Assembly: GCA_030151865.1 (NCBI GenBank)
Contig: JASLCK010000007.1
Coordinates: 3,556 to 67,555, forward strand
Source: Rhodospirillaceae bacterium
Lineage (GTDB): Bacteria; Pseudomonadota; Alphaproteobacteria; Rhodospirillales; Magnetospirillaceae
Direction of reading: 5' to 3'
Length of the DNA stretch: 64,000 nt
How positions within the stretch are numbered: position 1 is the stretch's first letter; each line of letters opens with the position of its first letter. Shown here piece after piece: positions 27,871 to 38,890 of this stretch. The notes under the pieces were generated by a model that did not search any database, was not told the origin of the DNA, and was given only the letters and a program-made list of their open reading frames with translations. Position numbers and translations under genes: made by a program.

Positions 27871-29565
27871 ATGGGCGGAATGACAGTTAAAAAGTTTCTT
27901 AGCGCAGTCGGTCTGTTGCAAGGCGGTCACGGCGCGGCCGTTACCTTGTCGGAAACGGCCCTGGCGACCTTCCCCGCCCCTGTTCTGCTGGCTACCCCAT
28001 CGGGCCGCGTGTCCGCCGCCAATGGCGCGGCAGGCGCCTTGGCCGCTGCCGTCGCCGAAGGATCGGTGCCCGGCGTTGCCGCCTCGGTCTCCCGCGCCCT
28101 GACATCCAACCGTTCGCAGATCGAAGTGGTGATGGTGCCCGGTCCGGCCGGGGCCATGCTCTACGAATTGAACGTTCTGCCATTGCAAGACGGCAATGCG
28201 CTGGTGCTGGCCAAGGACGTCACCTTGGAAAGCAATCTGCGCTCCGCTTTGGTGGAATCGCGCCAGCGTTATAAGGATCTGGTGGAGATTTCCAGCGACT
28301 TCGCCTGGGAAGTCGGCCCTGAAGGAACCTTCGTCTTCGTCTCGCCCAAGGGCGCGCTGGGTCACTCGGCGGAACATCTGGTGGGCCATGCCCCGGCGGA
28401 ATTCATCGTCGATCAACCCGGCGTCGATGGCCTGCTGCCGTTCCGCTCCGACCGCCCGGTGGAGGAGGCCGAAGTATGGATGCGCCGCGCCGATGGCCGG
28501 GTCGCCTGCCTGCTGGCGTCGTCCTCGCCGCTGCTGGACGGGGAAGGCCGTCCGCGCGGGGCGCGCGGGGTATGCCGAGACATCACCAAGGAACGCGAAC
28601 GCGACGCTGCCCTGGCCCGCGCCAACAACCGCGAACGTCTGCTGACCTATATCGTGCGCACCATCCGCGATGTGGTCGATCCCACCGATATGCTGAAGAC
28701 CGCGGCGGAAGCCACCGCCCGCGCCCTGGGCGGCACCGGCTGCCAGATTTTCCGCTATCAGGACACCGGCTATGTGCCCGCCGCCGTGTTCGGCGAAGTG
28801 GGCGACCCCGCCCCGGTGATCAGCGCCTTTACCGCCGATGACCGGTTTGAAGGTCTGGTGGGCGGACGTCTGGCCCTGGGCGGCGTGACCCGGTATCGCC
28901 ATGACGTCAACGGCGGCATTGTGGTCTGGCGCGACGGCGACGCCCTGCCCTGGGGTGACGATGAACGATTGCTGCTCGACGATGTCGGCAATCAGATCGG
29001 CATCGCCAACGAACAGATCGCCAATCACGAGCGCATTTTGACCTTGTCGCGCACCGACGGCCTGACCGGCCTGTTCAACCGCCGCGCCTTCTTTGAAGAG
29101 CTGTCACGCCGCTTCTCGCGGTTGGCGCGTGACCGTAAATCGGCGTCGCTGATCTATGTGGATTTGGACAATTTCAAGCTGGTCAACGACATCCACGGCC
29201 ACAAGCGCGGCGACGAAGCCTTGCTGGCCGTGCGCGAGATTTTGCTGAAGCACACCCGCCCCATCGATCTGTTGGCCCGCCTGGGCGGCGATGAGTTCGC
29301 CGTCTGGCTGGAAGGCGCGGATGAGCGCATCGCCGTCGGACGCTGCCAGCAAATGCTGGACGCATCCAAGGCGCTGGCCCATTTCTCGGGCACGCCTGAT
29401 CTGCCGCTGACCATGTCCTTAGGGGTGGCAGTACACGATCCGGCGACGCCGGAAACCCTGAACGACTTGTTGGCCCGCGCCGACGAGGCCATGTATGCGG
29501 TCAAGCGTGACGGCAAGTGCGATTTCCGCCTGGCCGGCCCGTCGTCGCATCAGCAGGGAGAATAA
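27871..29565 (+). CDS. PAS-GAF-like diguanylate cyclase
   Basis: A 564-residue soluble signalling protein. N-terminal segments (about 25-120 and 125-240) resemble PAS domains, the second with ISSDFAWEVGPEGTFVFVSP. A GAF-like region covers about 255-385, and a GGDEF domain occupies about 395-555. The active-site loop LGGDEFAVWL is intact and preceded by an I-site RPID five residues upstream, so it should make c-di-GMP with product inhibition. The start is uncertain: the ATG at 27871 has no strong ribosome site and one at 27880 is possible. It is followed 3 bp later by a DUF2336 gene. Confidence 0.9.
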   Translation: MGGMTVKKFLSAVGLLQGGHGAAVTLSETALATFPAPVLLATPSGRVSAANGAAGALAAAVAEGSVPGVAASVSRALTSNRSQIEVVMVPGPAGAMLYELNVLPLQDGNALVLAKDVTLESNLRSALVESRQRYKDLVEISSDFAWEVGPEGTFVFVSPKGALGHSAEHLVGHAPAEFIVDQPGVDGLLPFRSDRPVEEAEVWMRRADGRVACLLASSSPLLDGEGRPRGARGVCRDITKERERDAALARANNRERLLTYIVRTIRDVVDPTDMLKTAAEATARALGGTGCQIFRYQDTGYVPAAVFGEVGDPAPVISAFTADDRFEGLVGGRLALGGVTRYRHDVNGGIVVWRDGDALPWGDDERLLLDDVGNQIGIANEQIANHERILTLSRTDGLTGLFNRRAFFEELSRRFSRLARDRKSASLIYVDLDNFKLVNDIHGHKRGDEALLAVREILLKHTRPIDLLARLGGDEFAVWLEGADERIAVGRCQQMLDASKALAHFSGTPDLPLTMSLGVAVHDPATPETLNDLLARADEAMYAVKRDGKCDFRLAGPSSHQQGE

Positions 29566-29568
29566 CGG

Positions 29569-30960
29569 ATGGCCGTCGGCCAAATCCTGGGAAAGTTGTT
29601 GGGCAGCCTGCGCGGCAAAAGCGATGCGGGCGACGGCTCGGTGCGCCTGTTGGGCAACAACAGCATTTCTTACGAGGAAGCCAAGGAACTGGCCCGCCAC
29701 ACCGACCCCGAAGTGCGCCGCGCCCTGGCGTCGCGCTCGGACGTGCGGCCTGAGATTCTTTACTATCTGGCCACCGATCCGTCCCCGGAAGTACGCCGGG
29801 AAATCGCCGCCAACCGCGCCACCCCGGCCCAGGCCGATCTGCGCCTGGCCGCCGATCTGGACCCCGAGGTGCGCACCGGTCTGGCGCAGAAGATTTCCCG
29901 TCTGGCCCCCGGCCTGTCGCCCGACGAACAGGACCGGCTGCGCCGCATGACCTATGAAGCGCTGGAGCTTCTGGCCCGCGATCAGATTACCCGTGTACGG
30001 CAAATCCTGGCGGAAACCTTAAAGGATGTCGCCAACGCTCCGCCCGCTTTGATCCGCTCGCTGGCCCATGACAGCGAGTTGATCGTCTCGGCCCCGGTGC
30101 TGGAATATTCGCCGGTGCTGACCGACGAGGATTTGCTGGAAATCATCCAAAGTTGCCCGGTTGACGGGGCTTTGTCGGCGATTTCGCGGCGCGACGCCGT
30201 AGGCGGCGATGTTGCCGACGCCATCGCTCGGTCCGAGGATGTGTCCGCCATCGCGGTGTTGCTGGCCAATCCCAGCGCACAAATCCGCGAAGAAACCCTG
30301 GACATGCTGCTGGACCGCGCCCCCGATCAGGAAAGCTGGCACGGCCCCCTGGTGCGCCGCCCGCAATTGTCGGCCCGCGCCGCTACCCGGTTGGCCCGCT
30401 TTGTCGCCGACGCGCTGTTGCAGGTATTGGAAGACCGCGACGATCTGGACGAAGCCACCAAGGCCGCCGTTTCGGCGGTGGTGCGCCGCCGGGTCGAGGA
30501 AGGCGGGGCAGACATGGCCGATTTTCGGGGCGGTTTGCAGGAAGACAAGCCTGCCGACCATCAGGAAAGCCCGATGGAAACGGCCAAACGGCTGTATCAG
30601 GCCGGACATCTGGAAGAACCGACGCTGATTTCCGCCCTGGGCGCGTCCGATGTGGATTTCGTCATTGCCTCGCTGTCGGTGCGGGCGGGCGTTTCGGTGG
30701 AACTGGTCAAGCGCATCGTCGCCACCCGCAGCGCCAAGGGCATGGTTACCCTGTGCTGGCAGGCTGGTCTGAGCATGGGCGCGGCGGTGCAGTTGCAAAC
30801 CAAACTGAGCAAGATCGCCCCCGCCGATGTTCTACGCTCGCGTCCCGGCAGCTTGGCCTTCCCCCTGACGGCGGAAGAAATGAGCTGGCAGATGGAATTC
30901 TTCGCCGCCATGGCCGGAGAATTGAAGCCGCCCAGCCCCAACCGCAGCCTGCCACCGTAA
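29569..30960 (+). CDS. DUF2336 domain protein
   Basis: A 463-residue, almost wholly alpha-helical soluble protein. The N-terminal half contains degenerate HEAT-like repeats, for example DPEVRRALASRSDVRPEIL, then DPSPEVRREIAANRATPAQ, then DPEVRTGLAQKIS. The centre and C-terminus match the DUF2336 family known from alphaproteobacteria. No catalytic residues are evident; a protein-interaction scaffold is likely. It follows the diguanylate cyclase by 3 bp, so co-transcription and a shared c-di-GMP role are inferred. Confidence 0.85.
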   Translation: MAVGQILGKLLGSLRGKSDAGDGSVRLLGNNSISYEEAKELARHTDPEVRRALASRSDVRPEILYYLATDPSPEVRREIAANRATPAQADLRLAADLDPEVRTGLAQKISRLAPGLSPDEQDRLRRMTYEALELLARDQITRVRQILAETLKDVANAPPALIRSLAHDSELIVSAPVLEYSPVLTDEDLLEIIQSCPVDGALSAISRRDAVGGDVADAIARSEDVSAIAVLLANPSAQIREETLDMLLDRAPDQESWHGPLVRRPQLSARAATRLARFVADALLQVLEDRDDLDEATKAAVSAVVRRRVEEGGADMADFRGGLQEDKPADHQESPMETAKRLYQAGHLEEPTLISALGASDVDFVIASLSVRAGVSVELVKRIVATRSAKGMVTLCWQAGLSMGAAVQLQTKLSKIAPADVLRSRPGSLAFPLTAEEMSWQMEFFAAMAGELKPPSPNRSLPP

Positions 30961-30965
30961 GGCGA

Positions 30966-31838
30966 TCAAAGCAGATCGGCGAAGGCCTGCGCCGCCCGGC
31001 TGAGTCCCCGCTCGCAATGTCGCACCAGGGAAAAGCGCCGCCCCGGCAGCACGCAGGCCGCAGCGCGCATGGTGCCCGCCGCCAAAGCGGGGCCAACCAC
31101 CAGCATCGACAAAACCGACGCCCCCGCCCCGGCTTCCACGGCGGCACGCACGGCTTCGTTGCTGGGCAGTTCCAAAACCACATCGACATCGGCCAGACTT
31201 AAGCCTCGGCTGGCCAGCAAATCCTGGGTGGCGACGCGGGTGCCCGACCCACTTTCCCGCAAGATCCACGGCAGACGACGCAAATCCTCGGCCTCCAGCG
31301 CCTGTTGGGCCGCCCATTGGTGATTGCCCGCCACCACCAGCGCCAGCCGATCATCGGCCACCGTGCGCGTGGTTAAGGCTGGGTTCGACACCGCCCCTTC
31401 GACAATCCCCAGATCGCAATCCCCCTGTTCGACCGCCTGACAGACCTGGGCGGTGTTGGCGATGGACAGATCGATGGCGATGCCGGGATGTTGGTTATGA
31501 AAGGCATGTAAAAGCGGCGGCAGCCAATACGTCGCCACCGTCTGACTGCCCGACAGCACCAGCCGCCCACGCTCCAAACCCGACAGTTCGGCCAGCACCT
31601 TTTCGGCATGACGGGCCGAACTGAGGACACGACGCGCCTCGTCCAGAAACTGCCGTCCTTCCGCCGTCAGTTCGACGCACCGCCCGATGCGGTGAAACAA
31701 GGCAACGTTCCAGCGCCCTTCCAACGCCGCCACGGCTGCCGAAACCGCCGACTGGGTCAACCCCAACGCCTGAGCCGCCTGGGTGAAATGCAGCCGTTCC
31801 GCCACGGCGGCGAAGATGCGCAGTTGCTCCAAGGTCAT
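30966..31838 (-). CDS. LysR-family transcriptional regulator (YeiE-like)
   Basis: A 290-residue regulator. The N-terminal winged helix-turn-helix (LRIFAAVAERLHFTQAAQAL, QSAVSAAVAALEG) is followed by a periplasmic-binding-protein-like effector domain. It is divergent from a YeiH-family transporter gene, the same arrangement as yeiE-yeiH in enterobacteria, where YeiE is linked to sulfite stress. A dyad in the shared region is a candidate binding site. The effector is inferred from this synteny only. Confidence 0.9.
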   Translation of the reverse strand: MTLEQLRIFAAVAERLHFTQAAQALGLTQSAVSAAVAALEGRWNVALFHRIGRCVELTAEGRQFLDEARRVLSSARHAEKVLAELSGLERGRLVLSGSQTVATYWLPPLLHAFHNQHPGIAIDLSIANTAQVCQAVEQGDCDLGIVEGAVSNPALTTRTVADDRLALVVAGNHQWAAQQALEAEDLRRLPWILRESGSGTRVATQDLLASRGLSLADVDVVLELPSNEAVRAAVEAGAGASVLSMLVVGPALAAGTMRAAACVLPGRRFSLVRHCERGLSRAAQAFADLL

Positions 31839-31867
31839 GACACGGCTCCGTCAATCAACAAATAAAA

Positions 31868-31881
31868 CTGATCAATATCAG
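31868..31881. promoter_or_regulatory. Dyad in the lysR/yeiH divergent promoter region
   Basis: CTGAT-CAAT-ATCAG, a perfect 5 bp dyad inside an AT-rich stretch, 30 bp upstream of the lysR start and about 80 bp upstream of the transporter start. It fits a LysR-type operator position. It also resembles an FNR box with two changed outer bases. Confidence 0.5.
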
Positions 31882-31959
31882 AATTATAATGAATTGGACA
31901 GATTGATGGTCAAAGTTTCACATTAGCCCCAGGTGAAACACAGATATTTCGAGATCATC

Positions 31960-32991
31960 ATGCCCGCGCAAGAAGACGTTCTGCCACAGACCCCCACCCT
32001 TCCCGTTTGGCTCGCCAAGGCCGCGCCGGGCGTGGCTCTGTCGCTGTCGCTGGCGGGTGCCGCTGTCCTGATGCGCCATCTGCCGGGGGTGTCCATCCTC
32101 AGCCCCTCCGCCCTGGCGATCCTGTTGGGCATCGGCCTGCGTCAAGTCACCGGGGCCCCCGCCTTCCTGCAACCGGGTTTGGCCCTGTCGGTGCGTGTGC
32201 TGCTGCGCTTGGCGGTGGTTCTGCTGGGCTTGCAGGTGACCTTGGGTCAGGTCGCCGCCCTGGGCTTCGGGGCTTTGGCCGCCGTCGCCGCCGGTCTGGT
32301 GGCCTGTTACAGCATCACCGTCTGGCTGGGCGGCAAGCTGGGGGTGGCCCCGCGCCTGACCCGCCTGATCGCCATCGGCACCGCTGTCTGCGGGGCCTCC
32401 GCCGTGGTGGCGGGCAATTCGGTGATCAAGGGCGAGGACGAGGATGTCGGTTACGCCCTGGCCACCGTCACCCTGTTCGGCACCGTCGCCATGCTGGGCA
32501 TGCCCTTGGCGGCGCTGGCCCTGGGCCTGGATCACGGCACCGCCGGGCTGTGGCTGGGCGCATCCATCCACGAAGTTGCCCAGGTCGTCGGCGCGGCCAC
32601 CCAGTTGGACGTCCAGACCGTGCAGACCGCCACCGTCGCCAAAATGGCCCGCGTGCTGATGCTGGCCCCGCTGGTGTTGACCCTGGCCGCCCTGGGCCGT
32701 GCCAAGAGCCACGGCGACAACAGCCCCAAGGCCAAGGTGCCGGTGCCGTGGTTCGTCTTCGGCTTCCTGGCTCTGGCCGCCATCGCCAGCCTGGGCGTGG
32801 TGCCTGCCGCCGCCACCCAGATGGCGGGTCAAACCTCGGCCTTCCTGCTGGCCACCGCGTTGGCGGCCATGGGTTTCGGCATGAACATCCGCGCTTTGCT
32901 GCTGAAAGGCGTGCGCCCCCTGATCCTGGCCATCGTCGCCTGGGGCATCATCAGCGGCGTCAGCCTGGGATTGCTGGTGACGGTCGGCTGA
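31960..32991 (+). CDS. YeiH family putative sulfate/sulfonate exporter (UPF0324)
   Basis: An inner-membrane protein of about 343 residues with roughly ten hydrophobic segments. Family features include ALAILLGIGLRQV, TAVCGASAVVAGNSVI (a glycine- and serine-rich broken helix), and GLWLGASIHEVAQVVGAA. YeiH proteins are putative anion exporters linked to sulfur metabolism. The frame also has a GTG at 31933; neither start has a strong ribosome site, and 31960 is chosen as closer to the family N-terminus. It is divergent from a LysR regulator and followed by a strong terminator. Confidence 0.9.
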   Translation: MPAQEDVLPQTPTLPVWLAKAAPGVALSLSLAGAAVLMRHLPGVSILSPSALAILLGIGLRQVTGAPAFLQPGLALSVRVLLRLAVVLLGLQVTLGQVAALGFGALAAVAAGLVACYSITVWLGGKLGVAPRLTRLIAIGTAVCGASAVVAGNSVIKGEDEDVGYALATVTLFGTVAMLGMPLAALALGLDHGTAGLWLGASIHEVAQVVGAATQLDVQTVQTATVAKMARVLMLAPLVLTLAALGRAKSHGDNSPKAKVPVPWFVFGFLALAAIASLGVVPAAATQMAGQTSAFLLATALAAMGFGMNIRALLLKGVRPLILAIVAWGIISGVSLGLLVTVG

Positions 32992-33024
32992 CCCCCCCGT
33001 TGACGATCCACCTCCTTTCGCCGC

Positions 33025-33057
33025 ACCCCCGGGCATTGTCCCGGGGGTTTTCTTTTT
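33025..33057 (+). terminator. Intrinsic terminator after the yeiH-like gene
   Basis: ACCCCCGGG / CCCGGGGGT (9 bp stem, 6-base loop) followed by TTTCTTTTT, 33 bp after the transporter stop codon. Confidence 0.92.
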
Positions 33058-33096
33058 CCCGCTTGCCTTTTTGTCCCAGGCACCCGATATTCCGGG

Positions 33097-33194
33097 CGGG
33101 AGACTGGCGGCGGGCAAGCTTGTCGCCAACCCGGTCAGGTCCGGAAGGAAGCAGCCGTAACGATTTCCTGCTTGGGTCGTTGTCCAGTCTCCCA
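33097..33194 (+). ncRNA. ffs: Signal recognition particle 4.5S RNA
   Basis: A bacterial small SRP RNA of about 98 nt. The conserved tip is visible at about 33133-33156 (GGTCAGGTCCGGAAGGAAGC, continuing AGCC), containing the GGAA loop and the Ffh-binding internal loop. The ends pair perfectly over 10 bp (GGGAGACTGG at 33098-33107 with CCAGTCTCCC at 33184-33193). It lies directly upstream of dnaX, as in many alphaproteobacteria. Exact ends are estimated from the stem. Confidence 0.96.
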
Positions 33195-33251
33195 CCTTCC
33201 CGCATCGCCTCTCCCCGGGGTGACTTCTTCCGAGGGTGAACGAACGGCGCC

Positions 33252-35056
<1,805 letters not shown>

Positions 35057-35057
<1 letters not shown>

Positions 35058-35380
35058 TGAAGAACCTCGGCAACCTGATGAAGCAGGCCCAGCAGATGCA
35101 GGCCAAGATGGGCGAAATGCAGGCCAAGATGGACCAGATGGAAGTCGGCGGTGCATCCGGCGGCGGCATGGTCCAGGTGGTGATCAGCGGCAAGGGCGAC
35201 TTGCGCAAGCTGAAGATCGACCCGTCCATCGTCCAGCCCGACGATGTGGAAATGCTGGAAGACCTGATCGTCGCCGCCTTCAACGACGCCAAGAGCAAGG
35301 CCGAAGCCACCATGCAGGCGGAAATGCAGAAGATCACCGGCGGCCTGAACTTGCCCGCCGGCCTGAAGCTGCCTTTCTGA
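35057..35380 (+). CDS. YbaB/EbfC family nucleoid-associated protein
   Basis: A 107-residue DNA-binding protein. A Met/Gln-rich helix ([19 protein letters not shown]) leads to a beta-sheet core ([19 protein letters not shown]) and a second long helix, the YbaB dimer fold with protruding pincer helices. It sits between dnaX and recR as in most bacteria. The TAATG junction with dnaX implies coupled translation. Confidence 0.97.
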
Positions 35381-35405
35381 TCCCCTGAACCTCGGTCCCA
35401 ACGCC

Positions 35406-35999
35406 ATGTCCGGTCCCGAAATCGAGCGGCTGATTCAGTTGCTGGCCCGCGTGCCGGGCCTGGGACCGCGTTCGGCACGGCGCGCGGCGCTTCACCTTTT
35501 GAAGCGCCGCGATGCCTTGCTGCTTCCCCTGCATGACGCCCTGGCCGATGCCGCCGACAAGGTGAAGACCTGTTCGATCTGCGGCAATTACGACAGCACC
35601 GACCCTTGCGCCATCTGCGAGGATCACCGCCGCGACCCCAGCATCATCTGCGTGGTGGAAGATGTTTCCAGCCTGTGGGCCATCGAACGTTCGGGCGTGT
35701 TCAAGGGGCGCTACCATGTTCTGGGCGGCGTCCTGTCGGCCCTGGACGGCGTCGGCCCCGACGATCTCAACGTCGATAAGCTGATCGGCCGGGCCCGCGG
35801 CAACGATGTCCGGGAAATCATCCTGGCGGTCGGCGCGACGGTGGACGGACAAACCACCGCCCATTACGTCATCGACCGGCTGGCGGGCTTTAATCTGGTC
35901 ATCTCCGGCCTGGCCCACGGCGTGCCCATCGGCGGCGAACTGGACTTCCTGGACGACGGCACCATCGGCGCCGCCCTGCGCGCCCGCCGCCCGGTCTGA
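35406..35999 (+). CDS. recR: Recombination mediator protein RecR
   Basis: A 197-residue protein acting with RecF and RecO to load RecA at gaps. An N-terminal helix-hairpin-helix region ([19 protein letters not shown]) precedes a C4 zinc finger ([16 protein letters not shown]) and a Toprim domain starting at [14 protein letters not shown]. It is last in dnaX-ybaB-recR, followed by a bidirectional terminator. Confidence 0.98.
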   Translation: MSGPEIERLIQLLARVPGLGPRSARRAALHLLKRRDALLLPLHDALADAADKVKTCSICGNYDSTDPCAICEDHRRDPSIICVVEDVSSLWAIERSGVFKGRYHVLGGVLSALDGVGPDDLNVDKLIGRARGNDVREIILAVGATVDGQTTAHYVIDRLAGFNLVISGLAHGVPIGGELDFLDDGTIGAALRARRPV

Positions 36000-36025
36000 C
36001 CGAACACTCTTTCCCCAGCCACGGC

Positions 36026-36074
36026 AAAACAAAACCCCGCATCCGGCGCTCGGCCCGATGCGGGGTTTTGTTTG
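36026..36074. terminator. Bidirectional intrinsic terminator (recR / zinc-ribbon gene)
   Basis: A 14 bp stem CAAAACCCCGCATC / GATGCGGGGTTTTG with a 13-base loop and flanking A and T tracts, lying between convergent genes. Confidence 0.92.
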
Positions 36075-36106
36075 AATATGCCGAAGCTACAAAGGCTTTG
36101 GCCGGA

Positions 36107-37051
36107 TTACTTCTTGCCTTCGACCGGCGGCTTGGCGTCCTTGCCGTCCACCGGCGGGCGGGCGTTGGTGAAGGTCACTTCGAAACGGCTGGCATGGGGG
36201 TCCGGCTGTTCCAGGGTAATGCGGAAACCGATGGTGGCATGGGGGTCCAGCGCCACCTGGGGCGGATTGATCACCCGTTCCTGCAAGGGCCGCTGATCTT
36301 CATAAAGAGCCAGACGCAACAGCGGAATCTCGCGCACCATATCGGTGGTGTTGGTGATCACGCCGCGCACCACCAGGATTTCCGAATTGTCCTGGCTAAG
36401 CCGTTCCGACTGGTAATTGCTGAAGGCCAGCCCCAGACCGACCACTTCGTTGCGCAGGCCCAATTCCTCGTAATAGGGGGCCAACTGCGGGAACTGATCG
36501 ATCACCCGGTCCTGGAAGAAGTACATCACCCCGCCGACCGCCACCAAAAGCAGGACCAGCAACAGCAGGATCAGACCGGCGGCACCCTTGCGCCGGGCCG
36601 GGGGCTTGGGCGGAGGGGCGGCAAATACGTCGGGAATGGGTTCGGGCGACGACTGCATCATCAGCTCGGCAATGCGGGCGAAGGGGTCTTCTTCCTCCTC
36701 CCCATCCGGCTTTTTGGCGTCGTCCTTCTTTTCCCCCTCGCCTTCGGCGTCCGACAACAGGCTGTCGAAATCCAGACCGCCCTTGTCGTCGTCCGAACCG
36801 CCCAGGCCGTCCAGCTTGAACGCCTTGTTCAAGTCTTCGAAATCCTGATCGACCAGACTGTCGTTGGGGCGCGGCACCGGGTCCGCCGACATGGCGGGCG
36901 GCATTTCCAAAGGAATGTCATCCAGGCGGATCAGGGGATCCTGGTGCCACTTTTCGCCGCATTTGGCACAACGCATGGCACGCCCGCGCGGACCGATGGC
37001 GGCCTCGGGGACTGAGAATTGCGCTTGGCAGCTTGGGCAAGTGATAATCAT
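36107..37051 (-). CDS. MJ0042 zinc-ribbon / DUF3426 membrane protein
   Basis: A 314-residue protein. An N-terminal zinc ribbon of the MJ0042 type has paired cysteines (TCPSCQAQFSVP, then MRCAKCGEKWHQDP). A long acidic low-complexity linker follows (about 60-165), then one membrane helix (GLILLLLVLLLVAVGGVMYFF, about 175-195) and a C-terminal beta domain of the DUF3426 type. The frame opens at 37156, but the ATG at 37051 starts directly at the zinc ribbon. It is divergent from ftsE. Function is unknown. Confidence 0.88.
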   Translation of the reverse strand: MIITCPSCQAQFSVPEAAIGPRGRAMRCAKCGEKWHQDPLIRLDDIPLEMPPAMSADPVPRPNDSLVDQDFEDLNKAFKLDGLGGSDDDKGGLDFDSLLSDAEGEGEKKDDAKKPDGEEEEDPFARIAELMMQSSPEPIPDVFAAPPPKPPARRKGAAGLILLLLVLLLVAVGGVMYFFQDRVIDQFPQLAPYYEELGLRNEVVGLGLAFSNYQSERLSQDNSEILVVRGVITNTTDMVREIPLLRLALYEDQRPLQERVINPPQVALDPHATIGFRITLEQPDPHASRFEVTFTNARPPVDGKDAKPPVEGKK

Positions 37052-37172
37052 CTGACCGACACACCCGCTAAAATATTGTTCTTTATAGGGCCAGCCAGGA
37101 TACAACACAAGCGCGCGCTGGACGTGACGGCTGCCCCATGCAATCCTCTGCCCCATCAGGAGGAATGAAAGC

Positions 37173-37859
37173 GTGCGACGTCAGGCGGCAGCCCCGGCCA
37201 ATGTTGTGCAGTTCGACAGCGTCGGACTGCGGTATGGTCATGGCCCCGAAATCTTGCAAGACATCAGTTTCGCCCTGCCGGCGGGATCGTTTCACTTCCT
37301 GACTGGGTCTTCGGGCGCGGGCAAGTCCTCGCTGTTGCGGCTGATGTATCTGGCGCACCGCCCGTCGCGCGGGCGTGTCGTGCTGTTTGGCCGCGACATC
37401 GCGCAAACCCGCCGCTATGAACTGCCCGCTCTGCGCCGCCGCGTCGGTGTGGTGTTTCAGGAATTCAAGCTTCTGGACCATTTGTCGGCCCTGGACAATG
37501 TCGCCCTGCCGCTGCGGGTGGCGGGCGCCAGCGAAGCCGATGTGCGCAAATTCGTCCCCGATCTGCTAAGCTGGGTCGGTCTGGCCGAGCATCTGCACGC
37601 CAAGCCGCCGACCTTGTCGGGCGGGCAAAAGCAGCGCGTCGCCATCGCCCGCGCGGTGATTGGACGCCCCGATCTGATCTTGGCCGACGAACCGACCGGC
37701 AACGTCGATGACCACATCGCCATGCGCCTGATGTATCTGTTTGAAGAGTTGAATAAGCTGGGAACCACCGTGGTGGTGGCGACCCATAACGAATCCCTGG
37801 TGTCCAGGCTGGGCTACCCCTGCCTGCATCTGGAAAACGGAAGGCTTATTCAGGAATGA
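37173..37859 (+). CDS. ftsE: Cell division ATP-binding protein FtsE
   Basis: A 228-residue ABC ATPase that with FtsX controls septal peptidoglycan hydrolases and divisome assembly. Walker A is [13 protein letters not shown], the signature is [15 protein letters not shown], and Walker B is [12 protein letters not shown]. The start is a GTG with AGGAGGAA seven bases upstream. It overlaps ftsX by 4 bp (ATGA). Confidence 0.97.
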   Translation: MRRQAAAPANVVQFDSVGLRYGHGPEILQDISFALPAGSFHFLTGSSGAGKSSLLRLMYLAHRPSRGRVVLFGRDIAQTRRYELPALRRRVGVVFQEFKLLDHLSALDNVALPLRVAGASEADVRKFVPDLLSWVGLAEHLHAKPPTLSGGQKQRVAIARAVIGRPDLILADEPTGNVDDHIAMRLMYLFEELNKLGTTVVVATHNESLVSRLGYPCLHLENGRLIQE

Positions 37860-38878
37860 AGAAGTTTGCCGCCCGTCCTGCCGCATCCCGTCCCGCCGCG
37901 CAATCCTCGGCGGTGCGGTCCTCGACGGCGCGCGCGGCTGCGCAAGGGGCGGCACGGCGGGTTCAAGCTCCGGCGCTGTCGTTCCTCAACCGCCGTTCCG
38001 ACCTGCCGCTGCGTGACGACGCCACCAGCCGGTTTTTGCCCTGGCTGGTTGCCCCCATGGTGTTTCTGTGCGCCGTGGCGTTGGCGGGCGCGTTCATTCT
38101 GCATGGCCTGATCGGCCGCTGGGACCGCGACGTTTCGGGCACATTGACGGTGGAAATCGCCGCAGCACCCGGCGATCTGTCGGAATCGGCCGAACAGACC
38201 CGGCTCAAGGTAGAAAGCGCGCTGGCGATTTTGCAAAAAACCCCCGGCGTCATTCAGGCCCATGCCTTGACCCAGGATCAGTTGGTGGCCCTGCTGGCCC
38301 CCTGGCTGGGCAACAGCGATCTGCTGGGCGAACTGCCGCTGCCCGCTTTGATCGACGTCACCATCGACCGCCAGCACAGCCCCGACTTGCCCGCTTTGTC
38401 GAAGCAATTGGAAGGCAGCATTCCGGGCGCGTCGCTGGATGATCACCGCGCCTGGCTGGCCCGCCTGATCGATCTGTCACGCGCCATCGAACTGTTGGCC
38501 GTCGCCATCGTCGTGCTGATCGGGGCGGTGACATCGGCCACGGTGATCTATGCCACCCGTACCGGCATGGCCGTGCACCGCGACGTGATCGAGGTTTTGC
38601 ACCTGATCGGCGCGACCGATGATTATATCGCCCGCCAGTTTGCCCACCGCGCCTTTGTCCTGGGCTTAAAGGGCGGCATTCTGGGCTTGCTGGGCACCCT
38701 GATTCCGGTGGCCGCCATGGCTTTTGGCGCCCACCATATGGAAGGTGGATTTCTGGCCGACCTGTCCCTGCCGCTCAGCGGCTGGGGAACCATTGCCTGC
38801 CTGCCGCTGCTGGCCGCTATTCTGGCCATGCTGACGGCGCGTCTGACCGTGCATCGCGGTCTGTCGCGGATGCTGTGA
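37856..38878 (+). CDS. ftsX: Cell division protein FtsX
   Basis: A 340-residue membrane partner of FtsE. A long basic, alanine-rich cytoplasmic N-terminus (about 60 residues) precedes the first membrane helix (VAPMVFLCAVALAGAFILHGL), a periplasmic domain of about 120 residues, and three further helices around 205-335. The N-terminal extension is longer than in E. coli but common in alphaproteobacteria. It is coupled to ftsE and followed 12 bp later by a DUF218 gene. Confidence 0.95.
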   Translation: MKKFAARPAASRPAAQSSAVRSSTARAAAQGAARRVQAPALSFLNRRSDLPLRDDATSRFLPWLVAPMVFLCAVALAGAFILHGLIGRWDRDVSGTLTVEIAAAPGDLSESAEQTRLKVESALAILQKTPGVIQAHALTQDQLVALLAPWLGNSDLLGELPLPALIDVTIDRQHSPDLPALSKQLEGSIPGASLDDHRAWLARLIDLSRAIELLAVAIVVLIGAVTSATVIYATRTGMAVHRDVIEVLHLIGATDDYIARQFAHRAFVLGLKGGILGLLGTLIPVAAMAFGAHHMEGGFLADLSLPLSGWGTIACLPLLAAILAMLTARLTVHRGLSRML

Positions 38879-38890
38879 CGGCGGGCCGCG

